Positions 1 through 7,413 of a stretch of 27,229 bases of DNA are shown in pieces (positions within the stretch are counted from its first letter, which is position 1; each line of letters starts with the position of its first letter). A program made the position numbers and the translations under genes. The DNA is from JBGQMW01 sp963769845 (GTDB lineage Archaea > Thermoproteota > Bathyarchaeia > Bathyarchaeales > Bathycorpusculaceae), in the NCBI GenBank assembly GCA_963769845.1, contig CAVYNL010000025.1, forward strand, positions 1-27,229, written 5' to 3'. The notes below the pieces were generated by a model. It was given only the letters and a program-made list of their open reading frames with translations, did no database searches and had not been told where the DNA came from.

Positions 1-227
1 GTAGGTATTGCAGTGACTTCAGCTCGGAACTTGCTGATATGTCAGTTGGCGGACTGGGAATGGATGGATGGAGCTTTGTTATTATCCGCACAAGAAGGGG
101 ATCAGAATTGTTTGAGGGCGCTGAGAGAACAGGAGCAATTAGGACAAGAAATGTGAAGGAAGAGCCTAATGCGATAAAGCTTCTCTGTAGGCTGTCTAAG
201 AAAAAGAAGCAGATCTCTCTTTCTTGA
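1..227 (+). CDS. FrhB/FpoF-like F420 oxidoreductase beta subunit, C-terminal fragment
   Basis: The window opens inside this gene; the reading frame is complete from base 3 to the TGA at 225-227 and gives about 74 residues. It contains YCSDFSSELAD followed by SVGGLG and GWSFVIIRTRRG, the arrangement of the C-terminal domain of the coenzyme F420 hydrogenase/dehydrogenase beta-subunit family (FrhB, FpoF/FqoF, FdhB). That family carries an Fe-S/flavin unit that passes electrons to or from F420. The fragment ends in a lysine-rich tail (SKKKKQ). Only the last domain is visible, so the partner enzyme (hydrogenase, formate dehydrogenase, sulfite reductase or other) cannot be told. A downstream cofE fits an F420-using organism. 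The family call is fairly secure; the exact subunit is not. Confidence 0.72.
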   Translation, partial: RYCSDFSSELADMSVGGLGMDGWSFVIIRTRRGSELFEGAERTGAIRTRNVKEEPNAIKLLCRLSKKKKQISLS

Positions 228-241
228 GAACGTGGCAAACC

Positions 242-249
242 TTATAAAT
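242..249 (+). promoter_or_regulatory. TATA box of the ECF S-component gene
   Basis: TTATAAAT lies between the FrhB-like stop codon and the next gene. A start site about 26 bases from its centre would fall near 272, which is after the first ATG (263) and just before the second (281). This supports ATG 281 with a very short leader. Confidence 0.5.
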
Positions 250-280
250 CCACCAGAACAACATGCCCTTTTTGATTTCG

Positions 281-856
281 ATGAAGTGGAACACAACAAC
301 CTTGGCAGGCACTGCAACATTATCTGCATTGGTTGTGATCTTGGACTATGCTCTGAAATACTCAAATCTGAAAATACCATTTCCTTTGCTTCCCTACCTC
401 AAATTTGACTTCACAGGAATACCGATCGTCATATCGGCTCTCCTCTTCGGACTCTTTCCAGGAATTCTTACATCAGCAGTTGCCTTTGTCGCCATCCTTA
501 CCCGCAGTGGCGACTTAATTGGTTCGTCAACGAAAGGACTGGCCGAATTATCAACAATCTTGGGAATGGCAACAGGCTTCAAACTGTTCGGAAGATTCAG
601 GAGAACCGGTTCGGTCTCAATCGGTTTGGCTTCGAGAGTCCTGATAATGACGTTTGTGAACTTGGTGTTTCTCTACACGGGCTTACTTCTGCTGCCCTCA
701 CTCTATAAGGATGCTCTCATGACTTGGGTCTTGATTGTCGGAGCGTTCAACCTAGCACAGGGAGCGGTTAGCGCCGTCGGCGGCTACCTTGTCTTTGAAA
801 TGATAAGGAAACGTGCTCCATCCTTGATCGAAAGAGAGCGCGCACTATCTGTATAG
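281..856 (+). CDS. ECF transporter substrate-binding (S) component, RibU-like superfamily
   Basis: A 191-residue hydrophobic protein if started at ATG 281; ATG 263 would add six residues but lies upstream of the transcription start expected from the TATA box. About five to six membrane segments are visible, starting at LAGTATLSALVVILDY. The stretch LKFDFTGIPIVIS followed by LFGLFPGIL resembles the vitamin-capturing S components of energy-coupling-factor transporters, notably the riboflavin type (KFDFSDIP-like). S components work with EcfA/EcfT ATPase and transmembrane proteins, none of which is in the window, as is usual when the module is shared. The 3' end overlaps that of cofE by 12 bases, tail to tail. 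Riboflavin or a flavin/deazaflavin relative is a guess from family resemblance and the F420 neighbours; the substrate is not established. Confidence 0.7.
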   Translation: MKWNTTTLAGTATLSALVVILDYALKYSNLKIPFPLLPYLKFDFTGIPIVISALLFGLFPGILTSAVAFVAILTRSGDLIGSSTKGLAELSTILGMATGFKLFGRFRRTGSVSIGLASRVLIMTFVNLVFLYTGLLLLPSLYKDALMTWVLIVGAFNLAQGAVSAVGGYLVFEMIRKRAPSLIERERALSV

Positions 857-1621
857 ATCTTTCTCCTTTGGCATCACTAACTCAATGGCCCGAGCACTAT
901 CGGATTTCGAGTAATTGTATCCACGGATTATCGCAACAGGGACTCCTTCGCTCGCTTGACCTATCACGAGCTCGGCAGCCGAAGCCAACTCATCCGCCAC
1001 AGCCGTCTGCTTGACTCGCAAAACGTACCCAAACAAATCCTTCTCGCCGCGCCGATCCCGGATTGGCTTCAGACCTGCAACACCAATAGCGACGTTGATT
1101 TCTCCATTCCTCAACGGCCGCCCATGCGTATCCGAAACAATAACAGCCACATCGCAGCCCGTCAACTCCCTGACTACAGCTCTAATCTTTTGCGCCGATG
1201 CATCCGGATCTTTCGGCAGCAGCGCTACGTTATTTTCGCCCGACACGTTCGACCGATCAACACCAGAATTCGCACAAACGAACCCATGCCTCGTCTCAGT
1301 TATCAGGATCCCATCCCGCATGCGACTAATTCCCTTAGACTCACGCAAAACAACTTCTACCAAAGCAGGATCCTTCCCAAACTGCTCCGCAATGCATCTC
1401 GCAAACTCGGATGGTACAACACTATTCAAATCGACAACGTTTCCCTCAGCACGAGAAACAAAAACGTGTGTGACCACCAAAACATCTCCATCATGAATCG
1501 GAGTACCCTGCTTGCTAGCTGCTTCAACCACAAGCCTGCCAATGCTGTCCCCAGTTTTTATGATCGGCAAGCCCTCAACGCCAATAACTTCAACTCTGTC
1601 CAAACAAATCCTCTTCAACAA
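845..1621 (-). CDS. cofE: Coenzyme F420-0:L-glutamate ligase
   Basis: A 258-residue protein, the usual length for the family. CofE adds one or more gamma-linked glutamates to F420-0 with GTP and divalent metal in the cytoplasm. Recognisable features are DGDVLVVTHVFVSRAEG near the N-terminus, RHGFVCANSGVDRSNV in the middle, and VSDTHGRPLRNGE followed by AIGVAGLKPI, the conserved SDT-x-GRPxR-x-G-x-x-x-x-AIG block. The start is TTG at 1621 (a second TTG follows at 1618); no ATG or GTG is in frame upstream. The gene is divergent from the acyl-CoA synthetase across a shared TATA region and convergent with the ECF S component. It is not in an operon with other F420 biosynthesis genes here. Confidence 0.93.
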   Translation of the reverse strand: MLKRICLDRVEVIGVEGLPIIKTGDSIGRLVVEAASKQGTPIHDGDVLVVTHVFVSRAEGNVVDLNSVVPSEFARCIAEQFGKDPALVEVVLRESKGISRMRDGILITETRHGFVCANSGVDRSNVSGENNVALLPKDPDASAQKIRAVVRELTGCDVAVIVSDTHGRPLRNGEINVAIGVAGLKPIRDRRGEKDLFGYVLRVKQTAVADELASAAELVIGQASEGVPVAIIRGYNYSKSDSARAIELVMPKEKDLYR

Positions 1622-1662
1622 GTATTCGATACGCGCACGACATTTCTTATTAGCGCGCGCGC

Positions 1663-1670
1663 TTATAATT
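1663..1670. promoter_or_regulatory. Shared divergent TATA element (cofE / acyl-CoA synthetase)
   Basis: TTATAATT reads as a TATA box on both strands. On the plus strand ATG 1688 is about 21 bases from its centre, implying a leaderless or nearly leaderless message. On the minus strand a start near 1640 would give cofE a leader of roughly 20 bases. It is flanked on one side by an alternating GC run (about 1653-1662). Confidence 0.5.
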
Positions 1671-1687
1671 TGTAGACAGGGCTACTT

Positions 1688-3416
1688 ATGCCAGCTAGAA
1701 AGAAAAGAATCGAAGAACCGATTAAGGCTCCCGAAAAACCATGGTTTAGGTTCTGGCCCGAAGGCGTCAGGCAGCATATTGACTATCCTGAAGTACCATT
1801 GCCTGACCTTCTGAGAAGGTCTGCTCAGGCCTACCCTCATGACACTGCCACCGTCTACTTCCACCAAGAGATGACTTACGAAGAACTGGACGAAGATTCA
1901 GACAGATTCGCTGCCGCGCTTGATGACTTGGGCGTAAAAAAGGGTGACAAGGTAGCCCTTTTTCTTCCGAACGTACCGCAATTCGTGATAGCCTATTATG
2001 GAACGTTGAAAATCGGTGCCATCGAGACTGCCATAAGTCCACTGTACAAAGAACGCGAAGTCGAGCATCAACTGAGAGATTCTGAAGCTGAAACAGTGGT
2101 CGTTCTAGACCTGCTCTATCCAGTGCTTGGCGAACGTTCTGGATAGAACCGAAACAAAGAGGATAATCGTTACGCGGCTGAAGGATTATATGCCAAGTGT
2201 TACTGCTTTTCTCGGCACATTTCTAAGGAAGATCCCTTCACAAAAGGTCGGTCGTAGACCAAATCTGCATTTCTTCAAACAATTACTCGACCAACACGAG
2301 GCAAAGCCGCCCCATGTGGAAATCAACCCGCGAGAAGACTTGGCTGCTCTACAGTACACGGGAGGAACCACGGGCATCTCGAAAGGGGCCATGTTAACTC
2401 ACATGAACTTGGTTTCTAACGCCGTTGCATGCGCTGAGTGGCTCAGGGGAAAAACGGCTGAGGAAACCATTCTAACAATGTTGCCGCTGTTTCACATATA
2501 CGGCATGACGACAGGCATGAACGCACCCATCTGTTTGGCTGGAAAAATGGTCATGCTTTTCAGGTTTGATGTCGTGAGCACTCTCAGGGCTATTCGGGAC
2601 AATCGCGTAACCGTTTTCTGCGGGGCACCAACAATGTATGCGATGCTCATGAACAGTCCTGAAATCAAGAAATACGATGTTTCATCAGTTCGTTTCTGCA
2701 TGTCGGGCTCTGCGCCTCTTCCGCCTGAGGTTCAGAAGAAATGGATGGAGCTAACAGGCGGTGTCCTGGTTGAAGGATATGGACTTACAGAATGCTCACC
2801 GGTGACACATTGTAACCCGTTGGACGCGACCATGAAGACGGTCAAGGTGGGAAGCATAGGTCTTCCCTGGCCTGACACTGACGCCAAGATCGTCGACATG
2901 GAATCTGGACAAAACGAGTTGGGCGTGGACCAGGACGGAGAGCTCGTCGTCAAGGGACCGCAAGTCATGAAAGGATACTGGAAGATGCCTGAAGAATCTG
3001 CCCAGGTCCTTCGAAACGGATGGCTCTACACGGGCGACATTGGAAAAATGGACGCTGACGGATACTTCTACATAACAGACCGCAAGAAAGACCTGATCAA
3101 GTACAAAGGCTACAGCGTCTATCCAAGAGAGATTGAAGACGTACTCTACGAACATCCGTCGGTCAAGATGTGCGCAGTCATAGGAAAACTGGACCCTGTG
3201 GCAGGTGAAATTCCGAAAGCCTTCGTTGTGCTGAAAGAAGGAAAGACAGCAACAGAGCAAGAGATCGAGGAATTCGTCAACAGCAAAGTCGCACCTTACA
3301 AAGCCGTTAGAGAAGTGGAATTTCGAACAGAGCTTCCGATGACTCTTGTAGGCAAAGTGCTGAGAAGAGTTCTGCAGGAAGAAGAGAGGAAGAAGACCGT
3401 AGGAACTCAAACGTAG
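1688..3416 (+). CDS. AMP-forming acyl-CoA synthetase (long-chain fatty acid-CoA ligase type), +1 frameshift
   Basis: A member of the ANL adenylating superfamily, activating a carboxylate with ATP and joining it to CoA. Two overlapping frames cover it: 1688-2146 and 2127-3416. Removing one base (G2129 in CTT-G-GCG) joins them into a 575-residue protein of normal family length. Motifs in order: MTYEELDEDSDRFA (N-terminal domain), YTGGTTGISKGAML (phosphate-binding loop), EGYGLTECSP, GWLYTGDIG, TDRKKDLIKYKGYSVYP (hinge region) and the C-terminal GKVLRR with the catalytic lysine. Most of the downstream fragment could in principle start at TTG 2127, but it would lack the N-terminal lobe. The substrate is not readable; medium- to long-chain fatty acid is the usual assignment for this subgroup. 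The frameshift may be a consensus error, decay or recoding. Confidence 0.88.
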
Positions 3417-3632
3417 ATCTTTTCTCAGCTCTTCGCGCGCGCGATAGAGAGGAGCCGCTCGAAGAGGGCGCGGAAGAAACATTCAAACAACTTGGGGCAG
3501 AGTTAGCTAAGATGATGTAGCGCGCGAATTGATCAGTGCAGCCTAGCCTTCTTCTGGGAGAATGCAAAACCGAATCTGTTCGATCCTGTCAATGGCCGAT
3601 GCTTGAACGCTCAGAATTCTGATTTGCGGCAA
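3417..3632. other. Intergenic region between two convergent genes, with a coding-like tail
   Basis: This 216-base gap separates the acyl-CoA synthetase stop from the Tes-like stop. Plus-strand bases 3416-3520 read in one frame (the frame of the synthetase's first segment) as a charged helical-looking peptide ending EETFKQLGAELAKMM and a TAG, without any ATG, GTG or TTG in frame before it. It contains GC-alternating runs near 3434-3443 and 3518-3526. I see no RNA gene and no clear terminator. Confidence 0.4.
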
Positions 3633-5162
3633 TCAGGCCGGCTCATTCATTTTCTTTCCAGTTCGCTTGGACCATTCAGCAACGGGTATGGCAAACTGCT
3701 TCTCGACATTGCTTCTGTGTATGCTGTTGTACGTGCAGAAACATCTGACCTTGCCATCTGGAGTCGCATAGTGTATAGCGCATTTTTGAACGCGGTCCAT
3801 GTCGATGTTCCACACGTCTTGGAAGTGCATAATGCCTATCATGACTATTCTGCGCATGAGGTCGCCTAGAGCCTCATAGCTGCCTTTTGTGACCACGTTC
3901 TTGATCAGACCTCTCACAAACTCTGATTTTGCCATTGGAAGAAGCTTCAACATTTTCATTTTGGCCATCGTCTTCTTCCCCTTTGCGCCGGAATAGTACA
4001 CGTCCCAGAAAACATCAGCGAACTTGTCAACATCCACATAATTCATGATAGGCTTGTACGACCCGTCCTTGTCGATCACCAAGAATGTTGCCGCACCACA
4101 CATGGGATGTATCGCGAACTCTGGATAGACCTTGTTCTTGATCATCCCCATACCTTTGGCAACTGGCACGGGCCAGTTTACAGGTCTCCAGTCAAATCGT
4201 CCGACAACTCCATTGGTCTGCGCCTCAATCTCTTTCATCGTGTCAGGAATCGTGATGCGCATCTTCCGCATCTCCTCTTTCCTGGCTTTTCCAGCCATCG
4301 AAACCGGCTGGATGTTGATGCATCGGACAACGTCATGGTTCTTTACCGCAAAGTCGATTATCTGTCCCAAGTCTTTGTCGTTAACGCCTTTTAGTAGTGT
4401 GACAACGAGCACGATCGAGTCTAGACCGATTTTTCTGGCGTTCTCAAGAACCTTGAGCTTTATTGGAATCATCTCGGTTCTTGCCCTAGTCTTCCTGTAA
4501 ATGTCCTCTCTCAAACCGTCAAACTGAAGATACAGCGTGCTCAAGCCCGAGTCAAGGAGCTTCTTGAAGTAGTCAAGGTCTTCTGCGATTCGAATGCCAT
4601 TGGTATTGACCTCAACGTGGCTTATTCCCAGCTTCTGAGCTTCCTTAATCAGGCCGGGCAAGTCATTCCTCAGAGTTGGTTCTCCGCCACTGAACTGCAG
4701 TGCGTTACAAGCCCAGGGGCTGTTGGCTCTGAGCACTTTCATCATGTCCACGATCTGGTCGTATGAGGGTTCATACACGTAGTTCGCAGCTCCAGCATAG
4801 GCGAAGCAGATCGGACACGCCATATTACACCTGTTCGTTACATCAATTATGCCCAGAATTGTTGGAGTCTTGTGCTGGGGACAGATGCCACAGTCGAACG
4901 GGCAACCTTTTTCAGTCTTGGTGTGGGGCTTCTCCACACCCGTGCCAACGTACTGCGCGTTGTACCAATTATCATAAAACCATCTGAAGATTTCGGCGTC
5001 TCCCCAGTAGATGTCTTCAAACTTGCCATGTTCAGGGCATGTCTTTTCCAGGTAGATGACGCCATTCTCTTCGTAGATCCGCATAGGTATCTTCTTCATA
5101 CATTCCGGGCACAAGCTCGTCGAATAAGCCTCAAACTTGCCGCGTTCTTCAACTTTCTGCAT
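3633..5162 (-). CDS. tes: Tetraether lipid synthase-like radical SAM protein (Tes/MJ0619 family)
   Basis: A 509-residue protein. The N-terminus has CPECMKK (Cys18, Cys21) and TCPEHGKF (Cys42), like a rubredoxin-type metal site; then GCPFDCGICPQHK (Cys87, 91, 94) and the radical SAM cluster motif CNMACPIC (Cys112, 116, 119), followed by SGGEP (about 158-162) for SAM binding. The C-terminus has further cysteines (CAIHYAT, RCFC). This multi-cluster layout and the pattern DVTNRCNMACPICF match MJ0619-type proteins. The characterised member, Tes, is known to join the phytanyl ends of two archaeal diether lipids to make membrane-spanning GDGT lipids, and contains several Fe-S clusters plus a rubredoxin-like iron. 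Paralogues may act on other lipids, so the function is by family. Start: ATG 5162 behind a TATA-type promoter. Confidence 0.82.
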   Translation of the reverse strand: MQKVEERGKFEAYSTSLCPECMKKIPMRIYEENGVIYLEKTCPEHGKFEDIYWGDAEIFRWFYDNWYNAQYVGTGVEKPHTKTEKGCPFDCGICPQHKTPTILGIIDVTNRCNMACPICFAYAGAANYVYEPSYDQIVDMMKVLRANSPWACNALQFSGGEPTLRNDLPGLIKEAQKLGISHVEVNTNGIRIAEDLDYFKKLLDSGLSTLYLQFDGLREDIYRKTRARTEMIPIKLKVLENARKIGLDSIVLVVTLLKGVNDKDLGQIIDFAVKNHDVVRCINIQPVSMAGKARKEEMRKMRITIPDTMKEIEAQTNGVVGRFDWRPVNWPVPVAKGMGMIKNKVYPEFAIHPMCGAATFLVIDKDGSYKPIMNYVDVDKFADVFWDVYYSGAKGKKTMAKMKMLKLLPMAKSEFVRGLIKNVVTKGSYEALGDLMRRIVMIGIMHFQDVWNIDMDRVQKCAIHYATPDGKVRCFCTYNSIHRSNVEKQFAIPVAEWSKRTGKKMNEPA

Positions 5163-5205
5163 TCAAACATCTTCCTTGAAGATTCGAATAGTAGGTAATG
5201 GGGAG

Positions 5206-5217
5206 GGTATTAATACC
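5206..5217 (-). promoter_or_regulatory. Promoter of the Tes-like gene: perfect 12-bp palindrome containing a TATA box
   Basis: GGTATTAATACC is a perfect inverted repeat. On the minus strand it is preceded by a run of A and GG, as expected for a BRE plus TATA element, and lies about 45 bases upstream of ATG 5162. It gives the gene its own promoter apart from the MFS gene upstream. The symmetry could also serve a dimeric repressor covering the TATA box, which is only a suggestion. Confidence 0.5.
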
Positions 5218-5248
5218 TTTTTTTGCGGTGCGCCCTCTGAACAAGTTT

Positions 5249-6476
5249 TCATGAAACCTTGGAATCTTTGAGCATCAAATAGAAAGGCAATGCTGTGGCG
5301 AAGATTATTGCGGCGATGCCGCAGGGAACAGCAGCGTCTGGCTTGGTGGAGTTCCAAGCGTAGCTTCCTGCAGTGGGTCCGACTGACAAGCCTATGCCAT
5401 TGATTCCCTGTGTGACACCGGACACACTTGCCCTTCGATGCTCTGGGATGAGGTCCATCATCCAGGCCGAGATCGCTGGCGAGCTTACGTTGCCGATGGC
5501 GCTTATTCCGCTCATTATCAAAGTAAAATCAAGAAGCGTACGGCTGTACGCCAAGAGCAAGACCAAGGGGATGCATAAGAAACCGAACAATACGAGTGGT
5601 TTTCTTCCAAACTTGTCGGTGAGTTTTCCACCGGGAATTTGAACTAACCCCGTCACAAGACTGGATGCGAGTGACAGGACCAACCCATATTCGGTCAGGT
5701 TGGCACTTAACCTGAACATTAAGATGCCGGTGAGTAATGGACTGACGAAACCGTTCAGCACCCCGTTTGACAGGTTTGTTGCGCTGAAAATCAAAACCAC
5801 TTTTCTGAGAGACGTGGTCTGTTTCGAGCTGGTGATGCCAGCAGCAACCGGATCCTCGACAGATTTCTTCTTCGCAGCGGCATTCTTTCGTTGCATCAGA
5901 ATAGAAAACCCCATGCCCGCGATACTGATGAAGATGGCTATGAGAAACGGGGTGTGCAGGTTCACGACCTGCCCTATGAGCCCGCCCAACAATGGCGCAG
6001 GAACTTGAGCAAAGACCCATGAAAGATTAAAGACGCCATAAGCCATTCCCCTTGAACTTTGCGCGCTGCAATCCGCAGCCAACGCCGAGATCGCTGGTCC
6101 AGAAAGACCCACCGCGAACATCTCCACAAAACTGGCAAGAAACAGGAAGTACATGTTCGGAGCAACAGCGAATAGGCTACAGCCGAGCGGCAAGAACGGC
6201 AAAGGACCCCATGACTACTGTTCTCTTACCAACTGCGTCTGCGGCAAAACCTCCTATGAAATACCCTAATGTGCTCGCCACGAAACCCAAAGAGAGAATG
6301 ATGCCCCATGCCTCTGTCGTCGCGGCTTCAACAGCTGCAGCATCTGAGCCCTGGGCAAATTCCTTCGCCAAGTAGGGTTTCGGAGTAGAAACCAAAGAGA
6401 CCGTAAACATGAGAAGAAAGTTAACCAACCACAAGACGACAAACACACGTGACCTGTAACCGAGGCTTCTCTCCAA
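5249..6476 (-). CDS. Major facilitator superfamily transporter, +1 frameshift
   Basis: A 12-helix-type secondary transporter read from two overlapping frames, 6476-6177 and 6202-5249. Dropping one base around 6180-6190 gives a continuous 408-residue protein, normal for MFS. The N-terminal part has the first helix (FVVLWLVNFLLMFTVSLV) and the loop 2-3 motif GGFAADAVGKRTVVMG; the C-terminal half repeats it as GGKLTDKFGRKPLVLFG. The start is TTG 6476 with GGAGAG about 8-10 bases upstream. The substrate is unknown; the drug/sugar-type motif is not diagnostic. It lies on the same strand as the Tes-like gene 86 bases downstream, which has its own promoter, so coupling between the two is only possible. 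A TAG stop ends the first frame at 6179-6177. Confidence 0.85.
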
Positions 6477-6640
6477 AGCTAGATCTCTCCTACGCCCATG
6501 ACGGTTCTCCGAACATTATCATACCCGCACCTGCCTCTAGACACGGCGTCTGACAAGTATCTCAACCGACCTAAAAAGCAAAGCTCACACTGCGTAATCA
6601 CAATTTGTTATTATACACTATGTCTCGCAGTTCTAGCGCG

Positions 6641-7332
6641 TTATTCATGTTTTGTATCTGTTGTGGATGTTTTAGTAGCCTGTGGGGATGTAGGCGGTGG
6701 GGGCCTCCTTCTTCTGAGAAGAATGGCGACTGCGATGAAGGCTATGATCACGGCTATGCCTGCAGCGATGTAGATGAGGTTGTCTAATACTAGTCCGAGG
6801 GCGTCTGGTGACCACATGTTGGTCTCAGTTGCCTTCATTGAAAACTCCAGGTATGCACCTGGACTGGATGTGTCTGGTTCTTTCAAGTGCATTTCAACCA
6901 TGACTCCCGTGCTTTGATCCCAATAGAGCTGCATTTCAGCCGTATGACCAATATAGTCCCAGGTGGAATTGTACACGTTCACGTTCCTGCTGGCCCCAGC
7001 ATATCGTCCTGTGATTGTTTCATTTACCGTTCCCGCTCCTGATTGGGCCCCAGGGGATAAACTGGTTGGGCCGAAATGGGATCTCCAGTCGTCAGGTTGG
7101 AGGCAATAAGGTGAGAGGACAGGGCCATGGGGTTGCTTTTCACATCCACATCATTGCTTTGAGACACCTGTGTGCCATTATTGAAATGAATAGTCATATT
7201 GAGGCTGACCGTTGTGCCGCTTACGTTTTCAATCTCTATTTTCTCCCAATCCACTGTCTTTGCATTTGTAACATACGAGGGTTCAGTTCCGTTTCCACTC
7301 CTAGGGCGTAGGCTTCGAGAACTAGTTTCCTC
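6641..7332 (-). pseudogene. Remnant of a membrane-anchored extracellular protein
   Basis: Two minus-strand frames read one protein. The upstream frame, open from 7332, encodes SGNGTEPSYVTNAKT and a beta-rich segment with IENVSGTTVSLNMTIHF; near 7035-7045 the frame must change by one base (apparently a missing base) to continue as GAGTVNETITG, then YWDQSTGVMVEMH, one transmembrane helix (NLIYIAAGIAVIIAFIAV) and a cytoplasmic LLRRRRPPPP tail ending at 6641. This looks like archaeal surface proteins with a signal peptide, beta-sandwich repeats and a C-terminal anchor. The signal peptide and about the first 30 residues are absent: a TAG at 7335-7333 closes the frame and no start codon follows it. 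With both a missing N-terminus and a frameshift it is best called a pseudogene. The original function is unknown. Confidence 0.62.
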
Positions 7333-7372
7333 CTAAACCCAACAAGCTCATCGAACGCGCTCTGATGAAAAC

Positions 7373-7380
7373 GTATATGA
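7373..7380 (+). promoter_or_regulatory. TATA box of hypF
   Basis: GTATATGA lies about 37 bases upstream of the TTG start of hypF, with a GAGGT ribosome-binding site at 7403-7407 in between, leaving a plausible short leader. Confidence 0.45.
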
Positions 7381-7413
7381 GCCCTGCCAATCCAGTAAAC
7401 CCGAGGTCCACCC

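Noticed and set aside
1..153. An alternative open frame (first base as codon position 1) running to TGA at about 153
   Set aside because: The third frame over the same bases carries the FrhB-type C-terminal motifs and continues to 227, so the other frame is a shadow.
956..1675. Long plus-strand ORFs opposite cofE (956-1675 and 1011-1496)
   Set aside because: They are antisense to a clear CofE protein and show no family features; they arise from its codon bias.
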